64,000 bases of DNA from Paracentrotus lividus (taxonomy: Eukaryota > Echinodermata > Echinoidea > Camarodonta > Echinidae), in assembly GCA_940671915.1 (NCBI GenBank), contig CALNVZ010003426.1:5028911-5092910 (forward strand), read 5' to 3'. The notes beneath the pieces were generated by a model that saw only the letters and a list, made by a program, of their open reading frames with translations, made no database searches and was not told the DNA's origin. A program made the position numbers and the translations under genes. Shown in pieces: positions 24,179 to 37,200 of this stretch (position 1 is the first letter of the stretch; the number at the start of each line of letters is the position of its first letter).

Positions 24179-24510
24179 CAAAAGTGAGATAATATGCATT
24201 GCAACGTCAGATTGAATAATGCAATGCAACAAAACTCGACATCCACTTTCAGAAATTGTAATCGTTGCAACAAAGTTCGACAGCCAAATAAGAAATTGAG
24301 TCTACAACATCTCTTATACCGTTGCTCTTGTATGAAATAATCGTTGCAACATGTGGTGACCTTATTATCCAATTTCCTCTCAATGGGCCGCGTCCCCACG
24401 CCAACCTAATCTAATTTGCTAAATCTAATTAAAACCCGGAGTAGCGGCACATTAGGGTCTCCTTCTTTTCGACATCCGCAATAGGCAAAACAGCCCCAAA
24501 AATATAAGAA
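24179..24510 (+). repeat. Tandem-duplicated upstream module of the TIF1 gene, copy 2
   Basis: Second copy of the module at 23768-24110. It ends about 100 bp upstream of the CCAAT box of the TIF1 promoter, and TTATCCAATTTATTTTC at about 24560 may be a remnant of a third copy. Confidence 0.85.
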
Positions 24511-24611
24511 AGAAAACGTCTCAACCCCTAATTTAATAACAAGCCCCCATAAACTCAATTATCCAATTTATTTTCAACCAATGAACTTGTGCAGGATCCC
24601 CTCATTTAAAG

Positions 24612-24823
24612 TTGACCAATGGGCTGGATAGCCTAAAAAATACAATTTCTTGTATGGGTTCTATTTAAAAGGCGTTTGAAAGTTTTGGCGGCAGAAACCA
24701 GAAAGCGGGCTTGCTAGGTTAGACGGAGCTTGGACGTGGTCTCTAATCTTTATCAGTTCATTAGATATTTAGACTTTGTCACCTGAAGCACATGAATGGA
24801 CCTCTTCAAGGCGTTTGTTAGCG
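24612..24823 (+). promoter_or_regulatory. Probable TIF1 promoter and 5' leader exon
   Basis: CCAAT box at 24616-24620, TATA-like TATTTAAAAG at 24662-24671 and an E2F-type TTTTGGCGG at 24683-24691 are spaced as in a core promoter. A splice donor GCG|GTGAGT follows at 24823, which suggests a mainly non-coding first exon spliced to the exon holding the start ATG at 25222. The site assignments are motif matches only. Confidence 0.5.
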
Positions 24824-25221
24824 GTGAGTGTATTTTTATCATTGTTTAATTTATTTGTTTATTTTATTTGAAACTATTCGTTGGCGCCCCTATGATATCG
24901 GATCTGCCCTCTCCCCACCCCATATTCAAAGCTTGGATCCGCGCCACTGATAGCTACTGATCATGTAGTTGCAAATGTGTTTAAAGACATACCGGTAACC
25001 AAAGACACTACCGCCCTTTATTTTATTTTCACTTGAGATTTCGCAACACCTATCGAACATTCGCAACTCGACTCGTGGAGCTAACTAAGCTGATCCCAGG
25101 ATAAGTAATTGCACCGTCTGTGGAGAAACTGACTGGAAAAAAGAACGTTAAAAGAAGAATTTTTTAAATCATGTTTTACTCAAATTTCTGGGGATATAGA
25201 TGATATAATACCTCGGAAATA

Positions 25222-28200
25222 ATGGAGGCAAGTACAAGTGGACAGGGATCGTCCAGTTTGCAGTTGGAAGTGAAATGCAAGGTCTGTGAAAGAGAGTTTT
25301 CGTCCGATGTTCAGCCGCGGATGCTCCCTTGTCTTCACACAGTCTGCGCCCAATGTCTGGCGAACGTGACCAACAACACTGCGCTGGCGAGCGGACAGCA
25401 GGGCATGAATCTGAATGGAATTGGTAAAGAAATAACGATGATCATTCTGACAATTATACATCAAATAATATGCCAAATTTTATATTGATGCATTTATTTG
25501 AATAATGGCATTATCTTGGAATAAGTCTCCAGTCCATTTACTCCCGTTCATTTTGTTAGTGGCGGAGACATCGTTTCACGCCATTAATAACCGTGTAACG
25601 TTAACTAGTTAACTTTTGTTAGTTTGTAGAGTAAAGTGCCCAAAATTCGACCACTTAAGCTTTTTGCAGCTCTAGTTTGAAAATGAAAAACATATCATCT
25701 TTCATTTTCAACAGATATAAGAAGCATATTATAAATTAAATAATTGTTAAAAAAAATTAAAAAATCAAAAACTATTTGATAGTAAAATCGAAAGTTTTAT
25801 AACACCTACCTTCTTGCCGAGATTAGACATACCGTTGCATAAATTCGACCAGGTGTGAAAAGTCAATACGCACCGCGCGCCGCTGAAATCTTGGCTCACT
25901 CGCAGCACCGGTAGCACATCGCGCTCTGCCGACAGACCGGGGCCGCCGCGGCATGAATACACGGTCGAAACTAGGGCAGAGAAAAAAATCTTGCAAGTCA
26001 CATGATTGCAGTGTTGTAACTCTAGCACTGCAGAGTCACTTCCGGGTTTCTTTTTTCAGCAGGATAGTTACGATCTGGGCTCGAACGTGGCAAAAAACTG
26101 CGTCATCAAACCTCAAATTTTCGGAGTTTAAACGCATTTTCCCCGATCGATTTTTCTTAGCGTTTCGCTTAGCGCGCAGGGGCTTCAACTTTTGGAGCAA
26201 AATCTGGGATTTTAGGAGCAAAATTAATTTTTTTTGAGATTCTTTTTTTTTTTTTGTATTCAGTGACGATGTGTGCTTGTGATATGAGTTGATTGGAGTG
26301 TGTTTGAGTGTGTTTTGGGGTTCTATTTTCCATATTTGTCTGAAACTGGTCGAATCTCGGCAAGGGTCGAATTTCGGGCACTTTACTCTACACAGTGGAC
26401 TCGCACTCAATAGAAGAGAGGAGACAAATTCGAGGATATAGCCTGAATAATAATCTAGTCCATTGTTTTAATTTTTAGAGGAATTCCACCATGATTGGTG
26501 TGAAATTTAATGATTAAAAGAGAGCAGATTTTTTTTTTTTTTTTTTTTTTTAAGGGAGAGAGAGAGAGAGAGGGGGAAAAAAAGAGAAAGAGACGGTGCG
26601 TGGCCATGGTAACTGAAATGAATTTTTGGTTGAGGCTATATTGGCATAAATTCGGCCCAACTCAGTTACTCACAAGGCGGATATGATTTATTCAACAGTC
26701 ACGAGCGCATGAGCTCTCGCTCGTCGACCGTACACATGTTCCTAACGCGTACAACTGGCGTACATCCAGCATTGATATTGGCGTGAATCCAGCCTATTTT
26801 ATATTATTAACCATCAAAATAATAACTTGGAGTGCAAATCAAAGTGTTAGTTTCTGTAACCTGATATTCAAGAGAGTATTCAACTAATAAAACACAAACT
26901 ATTTAAAATAAATAACACAAAACATGCAGTTTCATTTATTTCTCAAATCATATTTTCAGCCTAATTCTGGTTTCACTGGCATAAATGTAGCATTATTGGC
27001 ATGGATCTAGCTATATAAAAATTGAAGTAATAATGTGGAATGCAAATCATAGCGTAAACTTTTTGTAACCTCATTCTCATGAGTGTATTCAACTAATAAT
27101 TCAACACTAATTATTTTGAAAGAATAACACAAATCTTGCCTTTTTATATCTCCAATCATGTATTCATACTAATTCAATTGTTGCTCCAAAACAGGCTGGA
27201 TGCATGCCAATAATGCTGGAATTAAGCCAGTCAAACATGTTTGTAAAGTAAATTTCTAATTTTTTGCTGAACTACATGTCATAGACTACAAAATTTCCAT
27301 TATATACTGCAATTTTTTTCCTCATCAGTGTGTACAGTGCACAACAAGGGTTCAATGAATATATGTGATTGACATGAAATATAAAATAAAGAACTCTTGA
27401 ACATTAATTTCTTTTTCAGCTATTGCATAGTGCCCCATTTGCAAAGACGACATCCTTAGCAGAGACGACATAAGACACTTGGACCTTTCCCATGGCTAGT
27501 GCACAGAGCATGTTGGGGGGGGGGCATTTCATGAAAGGACTTGTCACACATTTTATCTGACAAATTTGCTCTCAGCCAATAAGATGCAAGCATTCCAGTC
27601 GCTTATAACAGTTGTCAGTGAGAAAGGGTGAATATTTGTTTCATGAAATGCTCCCCAGGAGGGGACATGATGTGTACTGAAACTTGAAAGTAAACAATAT
27701 GGGCATTTATTTATTTTCCAGCTATTGCTAAGTGCCCCATTTGCAAAGATGACATCCGCAGTAGAGACGACATAATAGAAGACACCTGGACCGTTCCTAC
27801 GGCCAGTGTACAGAGCATGTCAGGAGGTGAAATGATATGTAGCAATTGTGATGACAATGTACCGGCCACTAACTTCTGTGTGGATTGCCAAGAGGGACTG
27901 TGTGATCCATGCGTCACTGTAAGTTAGATTCTTCTTGTTAGTAATATGCCTCTCTTGCAATCTCATATTTGCTACAGTCTGTTTACAATTCTTTAAAACT
28001 GTTAGCTGCTAATATTTTTTATCTTTTATTACTGAATAATGTTAGGTGCTTTTGAGGAAAAAGGGTACTTTTGCCAGCCTTGGGTATTAAATTGAAATAC
28101 AATTAGACAGAGGAAAAACAAAGATTTTATTAGTGGTGCAAATGTAGGCCTGTGTATGTCCCCTTTCAATAATAATTGGATATTTGATTTGAGATGAGTT

Positions 28201-31200
28201 ATTAAAATACCAATAACAAGCTTGTTCTTTCACAGAGCTATCAAAAATGTGTTAAGTGCATGGAGATTCAGATTAGTATTACCTTTATTTCAATGAAACT
28301 TTTCCAGTATACAATTATTAAAGGGATGCAGTAACAAAGAATGATATTCAAATGACAATTTATTCGATTTAGCTCTTTTTGTGAACATCATTATAAACAC
28401 AAAAGTCAGTCTGACATCTCTTCAAAATTACAAGCTAATTGCTTACTTTACTTTCGAGATATCAAGGATTTCATACTCAAATTTTCAAACCCATTCCGGA
28501 AGGGGTCTGAAAACCATGTGCATTTTGACGCAGGACAACATAACCCGCATTTCCAGTCGTTTAGTCCCCGTCCCTACCGCGCTGCTAAGCTTGCAACAGA
28601 GCGGTAGTAAATTTACTTGTGTTTGGCTGTATGCTTAGCATCATTTATTACACTGTTTTAAGATAGTTAATGACTTCCATTTGATCTGAAACTTTCAGTA
28701 ATTTGTTTTTTCTGTTAAAGCAATATAATTTTATTCATCTTGATATCTCTTGTTTTTTAAAGTTACTAAATCCCTTTAAGTGACTATCAACCCACATGAT
28801 TATTGTCTTACTCTGGTCTTTTTCACCTGCTTGACCAAGAAAACCTGGGGGTACAAGCTTTTGTTATTACTGGACCAGCTCTGTGAAACGTTATAGAAAT
28901 CTCATGCATTCATATGTCATTTTCATTTGCTAAAGACGACAGTTTATGCCGAAATACGTTCATTTCTTTTAAATGTTATGTTTTTATATCTTGTATTCAT
29001 TTCTAGATTTTGTCAGTTTTGAAATTTTATGAGTGTTGAAAATCATTTTTACAGCTTCATCGGAAAGTCCGCATCCTGAAAGACCATGTAATCCAGGCAA
29101 GGTCAGAAGAGAATAATGTTCCGAAGGAGAATGCTCGCTTCCAGCCGCCCTTCTGCCCTAAACATCCCAAAGAGAGACTTCAGCTTTACTGTGAGAATTG
29201 TGTCAGGCTGACATGCCGAGATTGTCAACTGGTATCCCATAAAGAACACAAGTGAGTCTACGCTAAGATCCTTGATAATTATAATGGGATTGTGCCAAAT
29301 CCACTCTGTGCATTTCATTTTATTATTACCTTGGGTAGTGAATTGTTAAAGACAATTTAACTCTTTTGGAATGTGCTATATTGAGCTTTTTATGTCGGGA
29401 TACAATGTGGGGAGGGGGATGGACTATTTTCCTTTGTATATATTAAAGGGGAAGTTCACCCTGGGTTTAAATTGGCTTTAAAAATGCAGACAAATAAACA
29501 AAAAATATGAGTGAAGGTTTGGAGAAAATCAACCAAAAAATGAAGAAGTTATAAATATTCAAAGTTTTGATTCTGTGACGTGACATGCGAGCAGATCTTC
29601 TCTGTGTTATGTAGTGTAAATGCCATAAAATGTCATTTTTTCCAGAAGAAATTAATTATGTCACCTGTGCGGTCGATATACCATCAAACATATATTCATA
29701 TCCATGACTATATCAAATTTACCCATTCCTTTATCAAGAACCATGACAAAAAGACAAATTTATGGAATTTACATACACAACCAATGGGACAGCTGCTCGC
29801 ACGTGACGTCACAGAATCGAAACCTTAATTATTTATAACTTTGCTATTTTTTCTGTCGATTTTCTTCAAACTTTCACTAATATTTTTTTTATCATTTTTT
29901 TTCATTTTTTAAGACCAATAAAATTCCACAGTGAACTTCCCCTTTAAGTTTCAAATATTTTTTTCTCATTTTGTGATATTCTTAGAGAATTGGGAAGTTG
30001 AGTTCAGATTCCAGTATCAATAAAGCAGCGCAATTTCAGCACCTCCACACAAGACGCTTTGTTCAGGAGCTGCAAGTTTTAAACATATCAGACAGGGTTC
30101 ATATGAGTCATGGAAAACCTGGAAAGTTATGGAATTGTGCTATCTTGTGTTTCAGGCCTTGAAAGTCATGGAAAATCTATTTTTCTATTGAAAAGTCATG
30201 GAAATTCATGGAACATCAAAATTTGTCAATATTCAATTTATTTAGCCGAGAGCATTGAGAATCCCAGAGCGTTGTGTGTCCTAGGCAAGTTCTAGTTCCC
30301 AGACATCTTGGTGCAAAATTCTTTGAAAAGTTGTCGAAAGGTCATGGAAAAGTCTTGGAATTCTGTATTGAAAGGTCATGGAATTTCAATTCTCAAAATC
30401 AGAGAAATCAATGCTTTTGGGGCAACACTAAACATTCTTACTTATATTCTATTGTTCTCTCCCGTTATGTTGATCAGGTACCAATTCCTGAGGGAAGCTG
30501 CCCAATCTTTGCACCTTCACATGAGACGTTTTATCTAGGAGCTGCGAGTTTCAAACTTTATATTGGATACTTGGCAAGCATTCAGTTCACAAAATGAGAA
30601 AAAACTACTTATGGGGAATTACTAAACAGTCTCACTTATATCCTTTTGTTCTCTCTCTTTATGTTGATCAGGTATCACTTCCTGACCGAAGCAGCACAAT
30701 CGCAACGCCTCAAAATGCGATGCTTTGTCCAGGAGCTGCAGGAGAAACGCAAGAATGCGAAGCTTATGAAGAATAACATTCAGATTGTCTACAAGAAGAT
30801 GCAGGATCAGGAGGCATTTATCCTCAAGAAAATTGATGATGTATTTAACAGGTGAGAGAAATGGGGGAAGGGAGGGAGAGAATTGGAGAGTGAGGGAGGG
30901 AGAAGGGTGGATCGTCCCCATCATTTCCACTTTTGTTGTCGTATGACTTTGAAGGCATTTGTAGAGCAATCTTTGCCAGTGGACCATTTTACTATGGTAT
31001 TCTTCCCAAAACATTAAAAAAATTATTTAAAAGCTAAGAACTATTTTCTTCACCTTTCCCACTGCTGTAGATTTTCCTTTAAGAATTATCATTGAATCTT
31101 CTTACAATTGTATGTTTCAGGATAGCAAGTGTGCTGAACACTCAATGCAACGCGCTCAAGAGCAAGGTCAAGAACGATACGGAAATGAAATGCCGGGCCC

Positions 31201-34200
31201 TCAAACAGCAGATGATTGAAGTCGGTACGGTAGATTCAGCTCTGAGCCAATGCTACAGGGTCATCCACAACATCATCACCAGCGAGAACGACGTTGCGGC
31301 TCTCCAGCAGAACCGGCTTGTCCGTAAGCGGGTTGACCTGGTGCTCAGGACGCTGCTGACGCGGCAGCCCGTGACTGAGCTACTGCTGGAGTTCAAGCTT
31401 ACAAACATTCCACCCATGGAGGCATTCAAGAGGATCGGATCTGTCGATGCGCTGGAGAATAAGGTGATGCTGAACGCTCAGGGTCAGCTTAGGGGTATGG
31501 GTAGGTACCCCACAAACATGCAGCAACAGCAACAGCAGCAGGGGATGGCAATGAACAGAGCTGCTATGGTTCAGCAACAAGCTCAGCAACAAGCGCACAT
31601 CCAGCAACAAGCGCAGCAGCAATTGCAACAACAACAAGGGATGAATCCGTTTGGACAGCGACCGATGGGGGAACTTGCCCGCGTCAATCGATCAACGATC
31701 CGTGCTCCGCTTGTTCACGTCCCACAAGGACTTGCACCCCAACAGCAGCAGCAAGTGCGACCATTAGCGATGCAGACCAATATCTTGCCAGTGCTGTCCA
31801 ACCAGCAGCAGAACGTCATCGGAATGGTTCCGAACAGCTCGGCTCAGATTGTCCACCGCCTTCCAACCGCCCTGCAACCCGTCGCTAACAACCACAACGT
31901 CAACACCGGTCCTCCGAACGTCACCGTAACCAGCGCCATGACCTTCGGTGACCTTACTACAGCTCAGATGATGCTCATAGCTAAAGCACAACAGGCGAAT
32001 GCTGCCCAGCAGGCGGGTCCTTCCAGACAATCCCCGCATTCCAACCCAACATCGTCTCCCCCGTCGGTGAGCCCCGGTGTGGCCAACGTGGTACGGAGCA
32101 CCAACTCTGCGTCTCCTTCGTCCATGATTGCGCCAGCCGATGACAATTCAGGCCCGAGGATTGTCAGCGTTAAGAGTGAACGGAGACCGTCTAAGAGCGA
32201 CTCGGAGAGACCTAGCTGTCGCTTCCAGAATCAGAGTAGCACCAGCAGCAATGGTCTCCAAGATAATCAACCTTCCTCGTCTGGACTTGTCATGCAGCAG
32301 GGTAGTGAGAAAACAAGGTAGGTTGTGTGCATCAGATACACTCTCTTTGAAACCATTACCCAAACAGTTCAGACATGCCTTTGATATTCTATGTGGTATT
32401 GGATTGTAGGAGAACTACTGCTGGACAATTACCCCTGCCAAAATTTTACCCCTAAATGTACACCTAACCCTAACCCTGTTTCTAGGAGGTGCTTGTCCTT
32501 GGGGGTATTTGTTCAAGGGGTAGTTCTCCTGATATATCATTTTGTATCCTATTTTGTGATTGGTCCCCTCTCATTGCTACACCGATGTGTTGGCTCAGTG
32601 GATGGAGCGTCATGATCTGGAAGTCATGGGCTCGATCCCCGGCCATGTCATGCCAAAAGACATTAACAGATGGGAGTTGCTGCTACCCTGTTTGGCGTTC
32701 AACAAGAAAAGGATAGAGCAACTTTAATCTGGCACGTGGCTGCCGGGTCCACGATCCATTGGGCAAAAAAAAAAAATAAATTCTGTTTCACCTTATTTGG
32801 CCGATAAATATTGTAGCTTTTATGTGAACATCTATCTCTTTATCTCTACAGCCCTGCCCTGGATGTTCACATGGGCGATGATTCCGACAATCAAACGAGA
32901 ACAACTCCATCCAAAAGCCCCGCCTCAGCACAAGAAGACATCATGGGTATCGACTTCCCGGTCCACGTCAATGCCTCAGACCTCATCAGTAACATCATGG
33001 ATGAAGTCGCACTCGAGTCCAGCAACCTTGGCGAAGGGTCGGATCCTGCCCCTGCTGGAGAGAGTGCATTAGTTGAAGCAACAGGATCAGGAGGGGAGAG
33101 ATTGGGGGAGGAGGGATCAGCTGGTTCTGTTGCAGATACGTCAGCAGAAGGAGGCGCAACAGGAGTAGGAGCCATTGGATCAGATGGAGACGCAGGGGCT
33201 CCAGAAGATGGTGATACTGAGGTGAAGGAGAAACAAGGTCGAATACAAGAATATCTCAACGAGATGGTAAGTTTAGAGAGAATTGTGACTGTAACTCCCA
33301 GTATTTTAGATTGTATGATCGATCTACATATGAAGAAAAATGCGGTCAGAAAAAATCTTGGACATCTACTGCATTCCAGGATGTGACCTGACCACTTTGC
33401 CATCTCTAGTCCGTGGAGGAGAAGACACCATGAGGACAACCATTTTTTTACTGACTTTATATTCATTCATCCGATCTAACACGATGGGAGTTAAGTAAAT
33501 TTGATGTCGTCGTTTTTTTTTTTTTTAATCCTCCCATGTTGCTTACAAATTTTCATAGAAATAGTAAATGTCACTCAGTTTTATAAATGAAACTTAACAT
33601 CTGGAACGAAAAAGAAAAAAAAAGTTGCTCAGATATAAGATTTAGAAAATTGTTGGTAGTCATGTATTTATATAAACAGCTAGAATGGGTTTTGAAAATT
33701 ACATCAAAGTGACCCCGCTGTGCTTATTCCATGAATTTTTTTTACTACATGGAATTTTGTTGCATTCCTAAATAGATTTTGGCGTGTGAAGGTCAAAGTT
33801 CAAGTGTGACAGAGACAAGTTGCACAGAGGTCAACTTATGAAATTTCAGGTCTTGGTCTCATTATTGTAAGGACCACTTGAGATTAACCTGAGTTAACTT
33901 CATACTTAATGATAGAACACCAGAGGAGGAGGATCTGATTATATTTTGGAGGACATAAATAAAGATTCAAAGGCCATAAAGTTCTATGTCTGAAATGACT
34001 GGTTTTGATTGTGGAGACACAGCCACATTTGTCTTGTTTTTGTTTGTTTGGTTTTTTTTTGCTTTTTGTTTCATAGGATGATTTAAAGCCTGAGACAACT
34101 AAGGTTTTCCTTGTTATTTTATGTTTCATAGGATGATGTAATGCATGAGGCCACTAAGGAGAGCATAGCTGCATTTTGGAAAGGAGATGTAAGCTGGGAA

Positions 34201-37200
34201 GAGGTGAGCTTCAGATTCAGTATTTAAAAAAAATTATTTTACATAAATTTACATGCATATAATATTTTTAACATAAATAAAAAGTAATTTTTAACTGTAC
34301 AACACCCCCAAAATGTGGATTCTACTACGCAAAAAGATGAAGATTTAGTATGTCACATTGATTGATTTAAATACCTTAAACTAAAAACAGTCAATCAACA
34401 AAATACCTGGAATAATGCGATATGTAATATTCAAATGTTTTGCTTAAATGGTCAAATGACACCACATTTGCATTATTGGTTTGTAATTGTTATCACGATC
34501 CTTTTTTTATTAGAAAGAGCAGTAGATCATAATGAGAGCAAAATAAACTAAATTGTTTCTGTCGGCATGTTCCTTAAAGAAAGATTCATCTGTCTCGGAT
34601 TGATATAAAATGATAATCTGGTCACACCAACTCAGCTCCCCCAAATAAAGAAATGAATTGAGCCTCCAAATTATATTTTTGGGAGACACTAACAGGATTT
34701 GGTTTTTCACAAGTAAATTAAAGGTAAACTAAAGAGCCTTTGAAGGAGTCAACAGGTGCAGGTGAATTATAACCATATACACTCCTATATTATCAGATTA
34801 AGAAACAATGAAAGCAAGATAAGAAATATGAGAAATTATACATCCTTGTAACACATGCTCGTCACATGGTCTCTAATTGCTTATAACTGATATAATGATA
34901 TACTTGTATATTAGCAGATTAATGAACAAAGCAAGAAATGAGAAATTATATGTCCTTGTAACACATGCTTGTCACATGGTCTCTAATTGCTAATATCAGC
35001 TGTATTATTTTTTATGATAATTATACATTTAAGATAAGATAAGATAAGATATATATGGTTTATTCAATAAAAATCATCGCAGCTATAAGCTGAATTGAGA
35101 TTTCTTTACAAAAGTTTTACATTGTAAAAAGTGCAACGCGTATACATAAATGTTACATTTGATACCAACGGTTATATTTTTCTGACCACTTAAAGCAACC
35201 AACATACTGTGTGATGTTGATAATGTACTTTGTCCACTTTATCACCAGGCATCTAGATATCAATACCTCAATATCTTTGTAATATGTTGACCACTCAAAA
35301 TATGAGAAAAATATCCCTGTTCCAAACACATGCCACCCGGTGTTTGTTTGCTGACAACCGCTGTTTATCATTTTTGATATCTTAAATATTTTATAATGTT
35401 ATCTTTATCTTTATCTGACAATGAAGTACTATGTGATACTGAGATTGAACTTTGTACACTTATCTTGATTTAACATCATCACACATGTATAATGATTGGC
35501 TTTAAAGGGACACTTCAATATCTTTGTAATACGTTGCTTAAATTGTTCATGTAAATACACTTATGTTCAATCTAGGAAAGTTTTTTTGTCATTATTTTAT
35601 TGAAAATGTTCTTTTTCAAGAACAGGAAAGTGTACTACAGCAAAGGTTAAGTAAATTGGTCATTGTTTGACATGGTATTTAGTATAGCACCTTTTCTTTG
35701 CAGTTACAAATTAAAGCACATCACAATATGCTTTAGCAGATTTACATGTCAGACACTCAACATTGATTCAACATTGATAACATTTCAAAAGAGACAAGTT
35801 GAGCAATAAAAACATTCGTGAACAAAATAAATGGGCCTTCAAGATTTTCTTGATCAAAGAAAATTTTAATAAAATAGGAGATGTTAATGACTCTGTTCAT
35901 TATTTTCTTCCTTTTCTTCTCCCATGTGAACGACAGAAAGATGATCAGGGTAAAACCAAGAAGCAAGTGATAATTGGCAATCTATATTGTATGACAAGAG
36001 AGTCACATGCACTGCACACAAAAATATATGTATGGGACTACATGCTGTGATATTAAGATTATAACGGCAATTGAAGAGCAATTATTTCCCGCGGCAGTGG
36101 ACCTTTTTTACGAGAATATTCTTCCTAAATAGCACAGGGCATAAATTTAACGGCGGCCAACGACGGCATGGCCTTCGTTGCCTATGTGTCTGGCCTATGT
36201 GTCTGGCCCAGGGGAAAGTAGATCAATTCACGGCCATCTTGGCCGTGCCTTTCTCCAAGCTTGCCGAAATGCCCTTTTAGGAAATTTATTGCCCTTTCAT
36301 GAAGGACTCTAATATCAACAATAAAATGGGAAATATGTCATTATTTTGTCACATTAAAATCTCAAAAAGCAATACAGACCATTAGATAATCCTATACAGA
36401 GGTCGTGGTAGAGCTCCCCATGACCTCCCAGGGAGTTAATGGCCGTCTGACAGGAGTTGTAATAGCAAGGCAAACCCTGTTTGTTTAATTCTCACTACAA
36501 GGAATTTTGTGCTTCCCCCAAACAGAAAAGGCAATACTTTTAAACAGAAAGTCACCACCTGCCGACCTGGCTCTATTTTAGAAAAAAAAAAAAAGCCCTT
36601 CGATGCCCATTTTGTGAGAAAAAAAAGGCCGTGGATGCCCTATGAATTGGACAAAGTGCCCTAAATTTGGGAAGGAAAATGGCCTTGCCCTAAAAGTAAT
36701 GAAATTTAAGGCCTGATAGCATGAAAATATTTTTCACCTTTCCCACTTCAGGAGATTCCCTTTTAGGTAGTTATTATTATCTTTTCTTCTTCTGAAATGA
36801 CAGAAAGATGATGAGGGTAAGCCCAAAAAGCAAGTGATCATTGGCAACCTATATCGTATGACAAGAAATCACAGAAATTGAAGACAATTATTTCCAGTGA
36901 CCCTTTTTTACTATATATTATTCTTCCTAAATAGCATGAAAATATTTTGCACCTTTTCCACTTAGTAGTTTCAGGTAGTTATTATTTCTTTTTTTCTTCT
37001 TTTGAAACCACAGAAAGATGACGAAGGTAAACCCAAGAAGCAAGTGATCATTGGCAACCTATATCGTATGACCAGTCAGAAATGCAGTCGGGAAGGATGG
37101 CCTAACAATCTACGAATCAAGATAATGAAGTCAACAATGCTGGTAAGAGTGATCATTATTATTTGTGCTTATTTAACAGAAGTTTCTAAACCTTAACCTC

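Noticed and set aside
32461-32482. Interstitial telomere repeat
   Set aside because: Only about two CCTAACC units; too short and inside a small inverted-repeat element.
32583-32660. Possible functional tRNA gene
   Set aside because: Only A- and B-box-like words are present; the cloverleaf is poor and a SINE body with A-rich tail follows.
35937-37142. Mutually exclusive alternative exons in the ACID block
   Set aside because: The two upstream copies lose similarity midway and have no donor, so they cannot substitute for the intact exon; kept as truncated copies.
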